Made by a program: the position numbers and the translations under genes | DNA from: Bettongia penicillata ogilbyi | Taxonomy: Eukaryota; Chordata; Mammalia; Diprotodontia; Potoroidae | NCBI GenBank assembly: GCA_023548195.1 | Contig: JAJHZJ010000061.1 | Location: 2,768,771-2,832,770 of the forward strand | Length of the DNA: 64,000 bases | Reading direction: 5' to 3' | The notes under the pieces: model-generated | What the model was told of the DNA's origin: nothing | The model's database searches: none | What the model saw: only the letters and a program-made list of their open reading frames with translations | Shown: positions 1-9,998 of the stretch, in pieces | How the letters are laid out: each line of letters begins with the position of its first letter | Numbering within the stretch: the first letter of the stretch is position 1

Positions 1-784
1 ATCAACAGGGACGTCTGCCTGAGAAGTTGTGAATTTTCCTTTGTCTTGCCATATTTACTCATAGATGGTTGGACTCCATACTATCTTCTGTTGTTAATAT
101 CTTTCATGCTGGTATATTTGCTCATGATCAAGGTCTTTAATTTACAGTTTTCTTTCTCTAGATATTTGGCAAGGTCAGACTGTAGTTACTGGTTTTTAAT
201 TTCCCTATTGCTCACTCTCTAAAGCTTTCTCCTTTTATGGTAATTTCCCAAGGAGCTGAACTTCAAAGCCTTCGAAGCTGCCTCCTCCAGGTAAATCACA
301 AATAATTCACATGTGAGGCCAGAACTGGCCCAGCTGGATGCTTTCCCTCAAGCTGAGTGGAGTATTCCACTGCCTCCTACATATGTCCTCCCCCAGTTTC
401 CTCTGTTTAGTTCTCTAGCTGAGCTTTGCTAGAGAACAGAGAGCTGTCATGCTATCTCAGCCTAATTAATTAACCTTCCGCTTTTTGGTTTTCTGCAATG
501 AATGAGAAATGGCAGAGTTGAGTTCTGTTTGAGATCTGGTCTGCGGTCCTGCTACTGAAGTGGAGTGGGTGGTAAGGGCAGCAATATTGAGAAGGGTTGG
601 CCGTTAGCCTTCTCTGCTATTTTTTCATTGAACTGTTAACTTGTTTGGGTTCTTGGTATCTGAAGATAGTTAATATTGCTTTATCTTATGTATAATTCCT
701 ATTACAGAGAAGTTTGACATCTCATGAGGATTAAGAAAAAAAGTCGAGACTTCAATCTTGTTGGATGGAATGAACTAGAAGTCT
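1..784. other. Intronic sequence without recognised content
   Basis: This part of the NBEA intron downstream of the exon at 3199 has moderate base composition. I see no splice-flanked open frame, RNA gene or repeat family that I can name. Confidence 0.5.
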
Positions 785-1770
785 CACTGATGACCTCACT
801 GCCTCACGGCCATTTCTCAGTCCTCATTCTTCTTGACCTCTCTACAGCCTTTGACCCTCTTACTCATTCTCTTCTCCTTGATAATCAATCCTCTCTGTTT
901 TCATGCTACTGTTCTTCTTTCATGATACTACTTCTTGTACCTGACAGCAGCCTACTTTTCTGACTTCTTGACTAGATCTTCATCAATGTTATAAACGTTA
1001 ACCATGGGAATTTCTCAAAGATCCAACCTGCATGTTCTCTTCTCCTTTCACACTATTTATTTTGGTGTTCTTATAAGGTGCCATGGATTGAATTAACTAT
1101 AAGCAGGTGATTCTGAGATCGATTTGTCCAGACTTAACCCTCTCTTGAATTACAGTCAACATTACCAAAAGTTTCTTGGCTATTTCAAACTGAATGTCCC
1201 ATAGGCATCCCAAACTCACTATGTCCAAAATAGTAATTATCTATCCTTCTAAATCTTCTTCTCTTCCAAACTTTCCTAGTACTGTCAAGAGTATCATCAT
1301 CCTTCTAATCACTTGGGCTCATAACCTCTCTGTCATTCTCAACAACTCATTCATTCCACAATGTAATCCAATGCTAAATTTTTTCAATTCAACCTTCACA
1401 ATATCTCTAATATATGTCTCCTCTATATGCACACAGGAGCCACTTTAGTGGCAAGTCTTCATTACCAAATAAATTATTTATTTGACGTTTAAAGCCCTTC
1501 ATGACCTTTCCTACCTTTCCAGTTTTCTTAGATCTTATTACACTCCACATACTCTGAAATTAATTACACAAGGCACTCAATATTGCCCCTAACCTAGGCA
1601 TTTTCACTGGATGTCCATTATAACCTGGAACACTCTCCCTCCCTCATCTTTCCCTCTTGCCTTCTTTCAATCTCAGCTAAAAACTCAGTTTCTAAAGGAA
1701 GCTTTCCTCCTTCATCTTAAGAGCCTTTCCTTTAAGACTCTCTCCAATTTATTTTGTATAAACTATCAAA
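785..1770 (+). mobile_element. L2 (LINE2) fragment, reverse transcriptase region to near the 3' UTR
   Basis: Degenerate L2 in sense direction. A readable stretch LILLDLSTAFDPLTHSLLLD matches the start of the L2/CR1-clade reverse transcriptase (usual form DLSAAFDTVDHSLLL). Further on come the typical blocks for the 'persuaded to these rules' part of the ORF: aactgaatgtcccataggca, then the stretch with aaagcccttcatgacctttc, then the terminal coding part with aaggaagctttcctcc. Many frameshifts and stops; long dead. Confidence 0.8.
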
Positions 1771-2504
1771 GCATGGAATGAGTTCTCTCTGGGTCTAGAA
1801 ATTCAGTAACAACTTGTTTTCTATAATAATATAGTGAGACCCATGGAGAATAAAACTGTCCATTTGCAAAAATATGGAAGTTTGGTGAACCATTCAAACC
1901 ATTAAAATCATATGAACTAATAAATGACTTAAGACAAGCACACAAATCACTTTAAGACATACACAAGTCACTCATCAAATAAAAACTAGCTCTCCTATAT
2001 TTCTCTGCCTTTCAAAGTCACCAGAGCAAAGTTTTCAAATTCTACATGTCTTAAAAATAATGGAACCTTCTCATTAGAATTTATTCCTCCCTCATTAAAA
2101 ATGCTATAGCACATTAATTTAAGTGACAATGAATAAAAATTAATTCTATTTTCAAAATGTCAAATTTACTTTTCAGATAAATGTGAAAAACTCAGAGGGA
2201 TTACAAAGTGAGTGTTGTACAAGACTGTTCCACTACTACTCACTGTTTTCGTTTACACTGTTTATTTTGTTTAACAAGTCAAAGATGATGATGACATGTT
2301 ATAATTAGCCTTCACAATATGCTGACATTTAATTTAACCTTGGTGATTAGAAATTTCTGTGTAAACTTGGGCATGACCCATATAAAGTTTAAAGAATAAG
2401 CATAACCTACACTATAGCTTTTCACGTAGAAGGTAAGGGAGAACCAAAGAAAAACCAAAGAAAAATTTTAGAGAGGACATAATAGTAATCTTCAAATTGA
2501 AGAG
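1771..2504. other. Intronic sequence, nothing recognised
   Basis: AT-rich unique-looking sequence. No open frame with coding character, repeat family or RNA gene could be supported. Confidence 0.5.
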
Positions 2505-2880
2505 CTGTCACATGGAAGAAGGAGCAGACTTTGTTCTAGCTGGTCCAGAAGGTAGAATGGCGACCACTGGGCCAAAGCTCCAAAGAGGAAAATTAATAAA
2601 TGATGAAGTAAGGAAAAACTTCATAATAAAGAGATTTCTATAAAAGGGAAAGAAGCTGTCTTGAGAGGCAATAGGTTTCCTTTCTTTGGAAGTCTTCAAG
2701 CAAAGGCTAGATGGAAATATCACCGTCATTCATTATCATAATAATAAGCATTCATATACAGCACTTCAAAGTTTGCAAAGTGCTTTACTAAAAATATTTC
2801 CTTTGTCAGTTATTAAACAGAGAAGATTCTGATATGTGAATGAGTTAGACTACATGGTCCCTTCCAACTCAAATTATTTA
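2505..2880 (+). mobile_element. CR1/L3 LINE 3' end, with a small MIR-like insert
   Basis: The sequence follows the familiar 3' UTR of CR1/L3 elements: gctgtcacatggaagaagga, then aggaaaaacttcataa, gaagtcttcaagcaaaggct, and the end tacatggtcccttccaactc. About 2735-2805 (cagcacttcaaagtttgcaa...) is not CR1 and looks like the outer part of a MIR in antisense. Confidence 0.72.
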
Positions 2881-3198
2881 AAGTACCAACTGTTTGTTTG
2901 TTTTTTTGTTAGAGGACTTATCTGCACAAGAATCAGTGAAATCAACATCAAATTTGTCTTCCTGATAAAATTTGTCCTCTCCTGCGCCTATTACTCATAC
3001 ATTATGAATTTATAAAAATATCTGGGACCATGGATTTATTGACTGGTTTCTTTATCAGATTTTAGCTCCTCTGTACTTCTAGACCAAGTAAAAATATATC
3101 CAAAATAAAAAAGACTTTTTAATTTATGTTGTAAAGCTCAGGAATAAAAATACTTCACCTAAGAGAAACAATCCAAAAACATTTTCATTTTCACTTAC

Positions 3199-3325
3199 CT
3201 TTCGTGGTTGAAAATCATATTTCACACAGTGCTGAAACCCTTTGCCTTTTGACTTCAGTGAAGTAACTATTAAACAGTTGCCAACAAAATGAGCAGAATA
3301 ACCAACACCTTTGCTAGTACGAAAA
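3199..3325 (-). CDS. NBEA: NBEA exon (probably exon 6), 127 nt
   Basis: The first base completes the Cys codon of the preceding exon. Then come 42 codons beginning [20 protein letters not shown] and ending KYDFQPRK. The acceptor is a T-run followed by aaacag; the donor AAG|gtaagt is consensus. The sequence continues the lectin domain of neurobeachin. The following exon (expected to begin with a Trp-Tyr-Met stretch) was looked for in 1-3198 and not found, so it lies beyond the left edge. Confidence 0.97.
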
Positions 3326-3644
3326 CTGTTTAAAAAAAAAAAACAGGAATGAGGAATTAAACTAGATAGTATCAAACTCTTACTAAAAGTATATAGGTGC
3401 ACAAGACTTGTCATACAGAGTAGAAGAGGTATTGCAAACAAAACGATAAAATCTAACATGCTAAATCATTTACGTGCTTTGGGTGGTTGGGTCTTGAAAA
3501 GCAAGAATTAAAATATTTTATTCTTTTTCTTAAGTGCACAGAGTAATGCAAATTACTGGCTGATAAATACTTACAGAGGTCCTGACCTGACCATCAAAGG
3601 CCATTATCCCACCTTAGGACTGTGAAAGAGTAATAATTGTAAAT

Positions 3645-3848
3645 CACATTTAAATGACATTTTAAGTTTTGTGAGCAGCTTTACATACATCATCTCAATT
3701 GATCCTCACAACAACCCTGTAAGTAAGTATGTTATTGTCCTCATTTTACAGATGAAAAAATTAAGGCACACAAGGGTTAAATGCTTTTCCCAGTAATCAC
3801 AGAGCTATTCAATCAGAAACGCCCCTATGATTTACTGACTAAACCATA
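3645..3848 (-). mobile_element. MIR SINE, antisense
   Basis: The complement of the MIR core is visible: cctcacaacaaccctgtaag, cattttacagatgaaaaaat and aaggcacacaagggttaaat, then ttcccagtaatcacagagct. Diverged as expected for this old mammalian SINE. Confidence 0.72.
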
Positions 3849-3854
3849 AATGTG

Positions 3855-3928
3855 TAGGCAAGTGTTCACTGGAGGAGTTCCCACTCTAGAAGTTCCCTAT
3901 ATCAAGGAAATCATAGCTCCTTTGAAAA
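3855..3928 (+). mobile_element. SINE 3' tail fragment
   Basis: The block ggcaagtgttcactggagga...gttccctatatcaaggaaat resembles the tail of the marsupial SINE type also seen at 6705-6915. Only the tail is present and the family name is not certain. Confidence 0.4.
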
Positions 3929-3929
3929 T

Positions 3930-4125
3930 TTGCTTATACACAAGGCATAGTGCAAGGTAAGGTATTCATAACACAAATTTAAAATAAAATGAAAAAAGTC
4001 CCCACAGTTCACATTCTATGACTAGAATTAAAGAATTTATACAGATATAAACACAAGATAATTTAAGGAGAGAGAAAACACTAATAAATTGGGAGATCAG
4101 AGAAAGTGTTGACGGGAGGTGGCAA
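3930..4125 (-). mobile_element. L2 3' end, antisense
   Basis: Weak match to the complement of the L2 tail: acaaggcatagtgcaaggta (from 'lowest-cost' tail caggcactgtgctagg), aaaaaagtccccacagttca and acattctatgactag in the expected order. The same order is clearer at 36015-36180. Confidence 0.45.
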
Positions 4126-4129
4126 ATAA

Positions 4130-4380
4130 GATAATGTATGTAAAAGAGCTTTTTCCATATGAAGACATGAGTTCAAATTTTACTTCAAACACTTATAAGC
4201 TGTAGTTAAGCCACTTAATCACTGCCTCCATTTCCTCAAACGTAAAACAAGGGAGAATAAGAGTATCTACTTCATAGCATGGTTGTGAGGGTCAAAAGAG
4301 ATAGTATCTGTAAACAGCAGTTAGCACAGAGCCTGCCACAGAGCTGACACTATAAAAATGCTAATTCTGTTTCCCCTACC
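4130..4380 (+). mobile_element. MIR SINE, sense
   Basis: MIR landmarks in order: gagttcaaattttacttcaa, a degraded 'cacttactagctgtgtgacc' block (cacttataagctgtagttaa), ccacttaatcactgcctcca, tcatagcatggttgtgaggg, and the tail agcacagagcctgccacaga. Confidence 0.65.
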
Positions 4381-4439
4381 ATTTTTAAAGTGTAACACAA
4401 GTCAGAATAACACTATTATAATTATTTTTCTTCCGGCTC

Positions 4440-4760
4440 TGAAGCTTTCCTCAGCACCTGGGTCTTTCTCACCCTGAAACATCTCTTTGCTATGCTAGAT
4501 CCCTTCTCCCAATTGTGAATAACCCCCAGACCTCCATTTTAGAAAAGGTTACAGGCCAGCCTTCCATAAATCCCCCTTTGGCTCTGTTTCTGCATCCCTG
4601 GATTTGGCCAACATGCCTCAGCAGCTGTCTCAATTTAGAAGTTCCCTCAGAACCTAGGGCCTTCTCAGCCTGCCAATCTCCCCTCTCTCCCATTTTTGAG
4701 TAGCTATTGGAGTCTCCATTTTGGAGTACAACCTAGGCTGGTCATCCTTCATATCTTTCC
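4440..4760. repeat. Imperfect direct duplication, unit about 180 bp
   Basis: Two successive blocks resemble each other with an offset of about 179 bp: cccttctcccaattgtgaat / cccctctctcccatttttga, then ctccattttagaaaaggtta / ctccattttggagtacaacc, then gccagccttccat / gctggtcatccttcat. Both carry a 'ctccatttt' core. The source is not recognised; an old tandem duplication or an internal repeat of an LTR would fit. Confidence 0.5.
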
Positions 4761-4799
4761 CAGGTGTAATTCTGACTCTTTGAACTCTTGACATGATAT

Positions 4800-4920
4800 C
4801 CTAGTAGGTATCTTCTCTTACAGTTCCCTACTTGTCAGTTCACCATTAGACCATAAGGGCAACGAGGAGAGGCACTGTTTCTTTTTGTTTGCTTTTGTAT
4901 CCCCAGCACATAACAGAGTT
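4800..4920 (+). mobile_element. L2 3' end, sense
   Basis: The terminal L2 block is recognisable: ttagaccataagggcaacga (from 'tgtgagctccttgagggcag'), aggcactgtttctttttgtt, then gcttttgtatccccagcaca. It is truncated where the RTE element begins. Confidence 0.5.
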
Positions 4921-6595
4921 CCCATCATGTTACTCAGTTCTTCCGTCATGTCCAACTCTTTACGACCTCATGGATCATAACATCACTGCTATCTCCTGAA
5001 GTCTGTTCATGCTCATGTTCGTTGTTTCCATATTACTATCTATCCATCTCATCCTCTCCCATCCCTTCCTCTTTTGCCTTCCATCTTTCCCAGTATCAGG
5101 GGCTTTTCCAACATGCACTGTCTTCTCACTAGGTGACCGAAGGATTTAAACTTCAGCTTCAGCATATGACCTTCCAGTGAATAGCCTAAAGTAATTTCTC
5201 TAAGTATTGACTGATTTGATCTCCTTGCTGTCCAAGAAATTCTCAAGAGTCTTCTCCAGTACCACCGTTTTAAAGCATAGATTCTGCAGCACTCAGCTTT
5301 CCTTATAATCCAACTCTCACAAGCATACATTCCTACTGGAAAAACCACAGCTTTGATCATATGGACTTTTGTCAACAAGGTGATGTTTCTGCTTTTTAAT
5401 ATGCTGTCCAGATTTGCTGTATCTTTCCTTTCAAGAAGCAAGCAATATCTTTTAATTTCATGGATGCAGTCACTGTCTGCAGTGATCTCTGGGACCAAGA
5501 AAATAAAATCTGACACCGCTTCTATTTCTTCTCCTTCTATTTGCCAGAAGTGATGAGACAATTGCCAATTTTTTTTTTCCTTTTGAATGTTAAGCTTCAA
5601 AACAAGTTTTACCTCTTCTCTTTCACTTTCACCAAGAAGTTTCTTAATTCTTCACTTTCTGCCATCGGAGTGGTATTGTTTGCATATCTGAGCAGCTTAA
5701 TTACAGCTTTTGATTCATTCAGTCTGGAATTTTGCATGATGTACTCCGCATATAAGTTAAATAAGGTGACAATACACAGCCCTGTCATACTCCTTTTCCA
5801 ATCATAAATCAATCAGTTGTTCTGTGTTCAGTTCTAACTGTTGCTTCTTGGTCAGCATATAGGTTCCTCAGGAGAAAAGTAAGATGATATGGTACTGCCG
5901 ATTCTTTGAGAACTTGCCACATTTTTCTGTGATCTGCAATGTCAAAGGCTTTATTGTACTCAATGAAGCAGAAGTAAATGATTTTTTCTGGAATGCCTTT
6001 GGCTTCTCGATAACACAGTGAATGTTGGCAGCTTGGTTTCCAGTTCCTCTGCCTTCTTAATCTCTTTTGCTTCTGTTAAATCCCTGCCATCTTTGTCTTT
6101 CATCGCGTCCATTTTTGTATGAAACATTCCCTTAATATCTATTATTTTCTTGAAGATGTCTCATCTTTCTCATTCTATGATTTTCTTCTATTTCTTTGTA
6201 TTACTCATTTAAGAGAACTTTCTTATCTCTCCTTGCTGATCTTTGGAATTCTGCATTTGGTTGGATATATCTTCCCCATCTCCTTTCCTTCTCCCTTTCC
6301 TTCTTTCTTCAACTATTTCTAAACCTTCATCCGACAGTCAGTTTGTTTTCTTGATCTTTTTCTTTGGGTTATTTTTTGTTGCTGCCTCTTGTAAAATGTT
6401 TCACAGCTCTGTCTATATAGTTCTTCAGGAACTCTATATGCCAGATCTAACTCTTTATATCTATTCACCACCTCCATTTCATATTCCTAAGGGATGTTAT
6501 TTAGGTCATACCTATATAGTCTGATGGTTTTTTTCCCTTCTTTCTTCAAATTAACTCTGAATTTTGCAATAAGAAACTCATGATCTGAGCTGATT
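4921..6595 (-). mobile_element. RTE/BovB-like LINE, antisense, dead copy
   Basis: The minus strand carries the C-terminal half of an RTE-clade polymerase. A 183-codon open piece at 5049-5600 includes the stretch DSDCIHEIKRYCLLLERKDT, TLLTKVHMIKAVVFPVGMYA and RRLLRISWTARRSNQSIL, typical of this family. A second piece at 5609-5812 holds the palm motif as LRYANNTTPMAES; the two catalytic Asp of YADD are both Asn. Upstream coding parts are visible to about 6595 with frameshifts. The 3' end (low coordinates, complement reads gagttggacatgacggaaga then actgagt) is the tail that marsupial RTE-dependent SINEs share. Confidence 0.86.
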
Positions 6596-6704
6596 CACAA
6601 TCACAGAATAATTAAGCACTTAAGAATGCCTGTTTCCTATGAGTTGTAATAATTCCAGTAATAGCATCCAGTTATGATTTTTAAAGCTAGTTAACTCTCT
6701 TGGA

Positions 6705-6915
6705 GAGGCAGAATGGCAATTGTGGGCAGAAAGATAGTCTCAGAAGCATAAAGTCTTGCTTCAAGGACCTTGACAATTTAAGTCCTCTGACACATTTTCT
6801 GTGTGACCCTCAACAAGTCACTGAATCTCTCAGGATTAAAGGCAGCTCTCTAAGATTATAAATTGCAAAGAAAGTGCCAACCTCAACTTGCATTGGTATA
6901 GTACCCAGACATAGA
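6705..6915 (+). mobile_element. tRNA/MIR-like SINE, sense
   Basis: The usual tRNA-related SINE part is degraded but readable (tgtgtgaccctcaacaagtc, actgaatctctcagg). It is followed by the tail ctctctaagattataaattg, aaagtgccaacc, gcattggta, which is a SINE tail seen in marsupial genomes. Confidence 0.5.
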
Positions 6916-8064
6916 AATAGTCAAATAACATTAAGAAATCAATGCTATATTAGTGATTAAGCTAGAATTAGATTGTTTCAAATCATGAAAGAGGTAAAAT
7001 TATAAAGTTATCATACTCTGATGTTTTATGAACTGGCTCTGAAGGCTATAGGAAACTATAGAAAAAGTTTCAAAAAACATTTCCATGTGAAAATTCTAGA
7101 ATGACTGTGCAGGTATACATGTATGTGTGAGTGGGCATGTGTGCAAAGACACACAACCACATACATACTCAAATCTGTCACTGGTGCCTGTCTGTTGATC
7201 AAGTGATGAAGAAGTACCTTTTTGATTGTCAATGGAGACATATCAGAGGTTCATTCAAAAGGTACTAGTTAGGACAGGCCTCTCCCTTGGTCTGGCTTTT
7301 TACTGTCCAGTGAGACAGGAAGTAGAAGGGAATTGAGGCAATCAAGCCTTTCTCTCTTTACTTGAGCCAGTATAGCATAACCCAAGAAAGCATGGCTCTA
7401 CTGATACCTCTGTTGCTGTTATGTCCATTCTTTCTGCTTTGCAGAGAAAAAGGCTAATGACGGCTACAATCTTGTAAATTTCAAGAGATCAAGAGAGTGA
7501 GTCACCACATTGTCCATGAGAAGAACCCAAACTGGGTTCTGCAGTGAGTCAGCCTAAAGCTGAAGTTCCACAGATTCAAAAGTGGAAACTGGGATACGGA
7601 ATCATTCAGCAGCAATGGTTCAACATGAACTTGGTAGGAATCAAGGCTACAATGAAACTGTAATAAGTATGAGCCTATGCTCCCTATGGTCACAGACAGT
7701 ATAAGGAAGAACATATCCAGCCAAGTGTTGAAGGAAATGTTTATACTTCCATTCTAGCTGTATCTTCAAAGCAAATATCCCTGTGCTAAAGTTAATGGAT
7801 GTTAATTGTTTAAATGGAACTGAGGAGATAATTACTAGCTGTTGAGTGTACAGAAGACAGATCAGAATGTGAGTTCAAGTCAGTAGCTAGAGGAAGACAC
7901 TTCTAACCCTTCAGTTACACCCTAGAACCCTGGGTGGACAATATAGTTGGCCTGATTATGGCAAAGTAAAGCTAGAAAATCACTACACATATATTTTCAA
8001 CTACAGATGAAAAAAAATATAAGGACCTAGTTTTTCTCTTCATAACTACTATCAATTTGTGTAT
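6916..8064. other. Intronic sequence, nothing recognised
   Basis: Unique-looking DNA with a short degenerate CA/TG stretch near 7105-7170. No coding or RNA feature could be supported. Confidence 0.45.
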
Positions 8065-8265
8065 TTGAAGCAGCATAGCATAATGGAAATAGCATATGAT
8101 TTTAGTAAGGAGAGCTAGGTTCAAATTCAATTATTTAGTGTCTTTGTAATCCTGGCCAAGTCATTAACTGCCCTGAGCCTATTACTCCATCTGTAAAATG
8201 GGACAATAACAGCTACACAGTCTAGCTTAAAGGATTGTTGTAAACAAAGCTTTTGTCACAAATGT
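8065..8265 (+). mobile_element. MIR SINE, sense
   Basis: It begins cagcatagcataatggaaat and continues through aggttcaaattcaattattt, ccaagtcattaactgccctg, catctgtaaaatgggacaat and the aggattgttgtaaac block. All are in MIR order. It lies about 100 bp downstream (in gene direction) of the NBEA exon at 8360-8481. Confidence 0.68.
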
Positions 8266-8359
8266 AAGTTGGTCATTTTCACAAAAACATATGCTCTTAC
8301 AAACGGTATAAGTAAAACAGATTTTAAAATATATGTTTAGATTTAAATAAGTTACTTAC

Positions 8360-8481
8360 CAATAGAGATAAGGTTTATCCTTATCAACATTGATGTTATT
8401 TAATGGATCCATACGAAACCAAGTATTGAGTGTAAACCCATTTTGATAAGGCCACTTTGCTATAGGAGGCAATGCAATTGC
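8360..8481 (-). CDS. NBEA: NBEA exon (probably exon 5), 122 nt
   Basis: Forty codons plus two bases of a split Cys codon, beginning [20 protein letters not shown] and ending DKDKPYLYC. This is the opening of the concanavalin A-like (laminin G-like) lectin domain found upstream of the BEACH module in this family. The donor is TTG|gtaagt. The acceptor is unusual: the long pyrimidine tract is separated from the TAG by six consecutive G residues (the complement of C8485-8490). The exon joins in frame with its neighbours and there is no stop, so it is judged functional despite the odd acceptor. Confidence 0.97.
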
Positions 8482-9168
8482 CTACCCCCCAAAAAGGGAA
8501 AGAAAGAACAAGAAAAAAGAAAAAATACAAGTATCAATTAACAATGAAAGAAAATATGTCATAATATGATCAAACATTTCTACATGAATAGAATATATTT
8601 AATATATTTATATTAATATATATAATTTTATTTTAATTTAATAAACGTATTTATATGTAACATTTAATATATTTATAAAAAATACACAAGAATATGTACC
8701 TCCACTATATAGGTATGTAATTCCATGTAAATACCACATAAATACAATGGCATGTGTAAGTACATATAGAATTCATATCATACAAAACAAATGCAAAAAA
8801 TTCCATCAAATGTTAATTCATTACCTCTGCCAAGAAGAAACATTAAGAAATATAAGAAATGTAATTTGAGATGATGCTTATTGCTTAGAAATAAAAAGTA
8901 TTACTTTTTTTGGCAGATTGTAGCAATAGTCTTTTTTTAAGAGAAGAGGAATAAAAGAATAATGTAAAAGTAGAAATCCATCACTTTATACTACCTACTA
9001 TCAAGGGATTAATAAATAATCATTTCTTAGAAGGTAAAAGTTTAAGTGCTTCTTGGGTAAACCACAGTTTCCCCACAAAGTTGATTTAACTGTGGTTCAA
9101 TGATTTAATCTTGGTTAAAACATGTTTAAGATTCAATTGTTTGTGATTTCAGAAGTGGAGGGAGAAGG
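8482..9168. other. AT-rich intronic sequence
   Basis: Between the exon acceptor and the HAL1-like element. About 8575-8700 is a very AT-rich stretch of atatttaat-type repeats. A perfect 10-bp inverted repeat aaccacagtt/aactgtggtt sits at 9060-9069 and 9088-9097. Nothing else seen. Confidence 0.5.
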
Positions 9169-9187
9169 AAGAAAAACCAATAAAGTG
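9169..9187. repeat. Target site duplication, left copy (19 bp)
   Basis: The string aagaaaaaccaataaagtg occurs here and again at 12138-12156, exactly flanking the HAL1-like element. The first bases may belong to the A-rich tail, so the true duplication is 16-19 bp, the length usual for L1 target-primed insertion. Confidence 0.93.
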
Positions 9188-9197
9188 GGGGCGGAGT

Positions 9198-9208
9198 CAA
9201 GATGGCGG
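9198..9208 (+). promoter_or_regulatory. YY1-type site at the 5' end of the HAL1-like element
   Basis: The element starts with caagatggcgg about 10 bases from its first nucleotide. Human L1 carries caagatggc at nearly the same place, where YY1 binds and fixes the transcription start. The second copy has the same site at 19763-19772 (caagatggca). Function here is inferred from position and motif. Confidence 0.7.
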
Positions 9209-9642
9209 AGTGGAAAGATGCACGTTTGTGAGCTCCGAACCCACAGCCCATAGAATTAATGTAAAAAGAGATCCCCATAAGTTCTGGATCACTGAAAGGT
9301 GTGCAGAAACAGAGTGGAAGAGATTTCCGTGCCAGAGAGCCCTGGAGACCCATCCCCAGAGTCCGTCGCACCCCGGAAAGCGGACCCCACCCCAGCGCTG
9401 CCCAGGCCGCGGCCCCAGAGAAGCTGACCCGAGCAGGCTTCAGGGACGGAAGCTCCGGCAGCCTGGAAAGTCCCTCCGCCCACAGAAACTACAGGTCAGT
9501 GAGAGAGACGGCTGGGCTGGAGGAGGGGAGCGGAGTGTCTCTGTGACTCGGGCCTCGGGAGGAAGCGGCAGAGGCGGTGGCGGCAGAGGTGGGGCAGCAG
9601 CTGCGGCAGCGGCCCGGGACTCCCCCAGCAGCAGGCAGGATC

Positions 9643-9860
9643 TTCATTACTGAAAGTCTCTGCATAAACCCCCTGAGGGAGCTGAGCCTGGGAGATGGCC
9701 CTGCCCCACCCTGCTCCATTACTGAAGGCCTCTGCTTAAAGCCCCTGAGGGAACTGAGCCTGGGAGGTGGCCCTGCCCCACCCTGCTCCATTACTGAAGG
9801 TCTCTGCATAAAGCCCCTGAGGGAAGCTGAGCCTGGGAGGCAGCCCTGCCCCCACCCCAG
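9643..9860 (+). repeat. Three tandem 72-bp units in the HAL1-like 5' UTR
   Basis: Units start at 9643, 9715 and 9787, exactly 72 bp apart, each opening with t(t/c)cattactgaa and containing ctgagggaactgagcctggg or a close variant. The third is cut short before the ORF1 leader. Since 72 is a multiple of three, long open frames cross the array on both strands, but they are shadows. The layout resembles the promoter monomers of rodent L1. Confidence 0.9.
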
Positions 9861-9998
9861 CACCAGAACTAAAGCTCACATTGATTAGCAGCCGGGCGGC
9901 GCAGAAAGCACATTTGAATCTCAGACCCCAAGCACTAGCTGGACGGATCTAGGCGGGGGTGGACAGGAATCTCAGAAGTCAAGTAACTGGCTGGAAAA

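Noticed and set aside
5049..5600. 183-codon open frame on the minus strand as a host gene
   Set aside because: Its protein is the C-terminal part of an RTE/BovB polymerase; neighbouring pieces carry frameshifts and a dead catalytic motif.
9210..9653. 147-codon plus-strand frame upstream of ORF1
   Set aside because: Lies in the GC-rich 5' UTR of the HAL1-like element; low stop density follows from GC content. An upstream frame of the element is possible but unsupported.
9643..9860. CRISPR-like array
   Set aside because: Units are contiguous without unique spacers, and the setting is a vertebrate intron.
9489..9863. 124-codon minus-strand frame with a repeated peptide
   Set aside because: The peptide repeat only mirrors the 72-bp units, whose length is a multiple of three; no start context or other coding sign.
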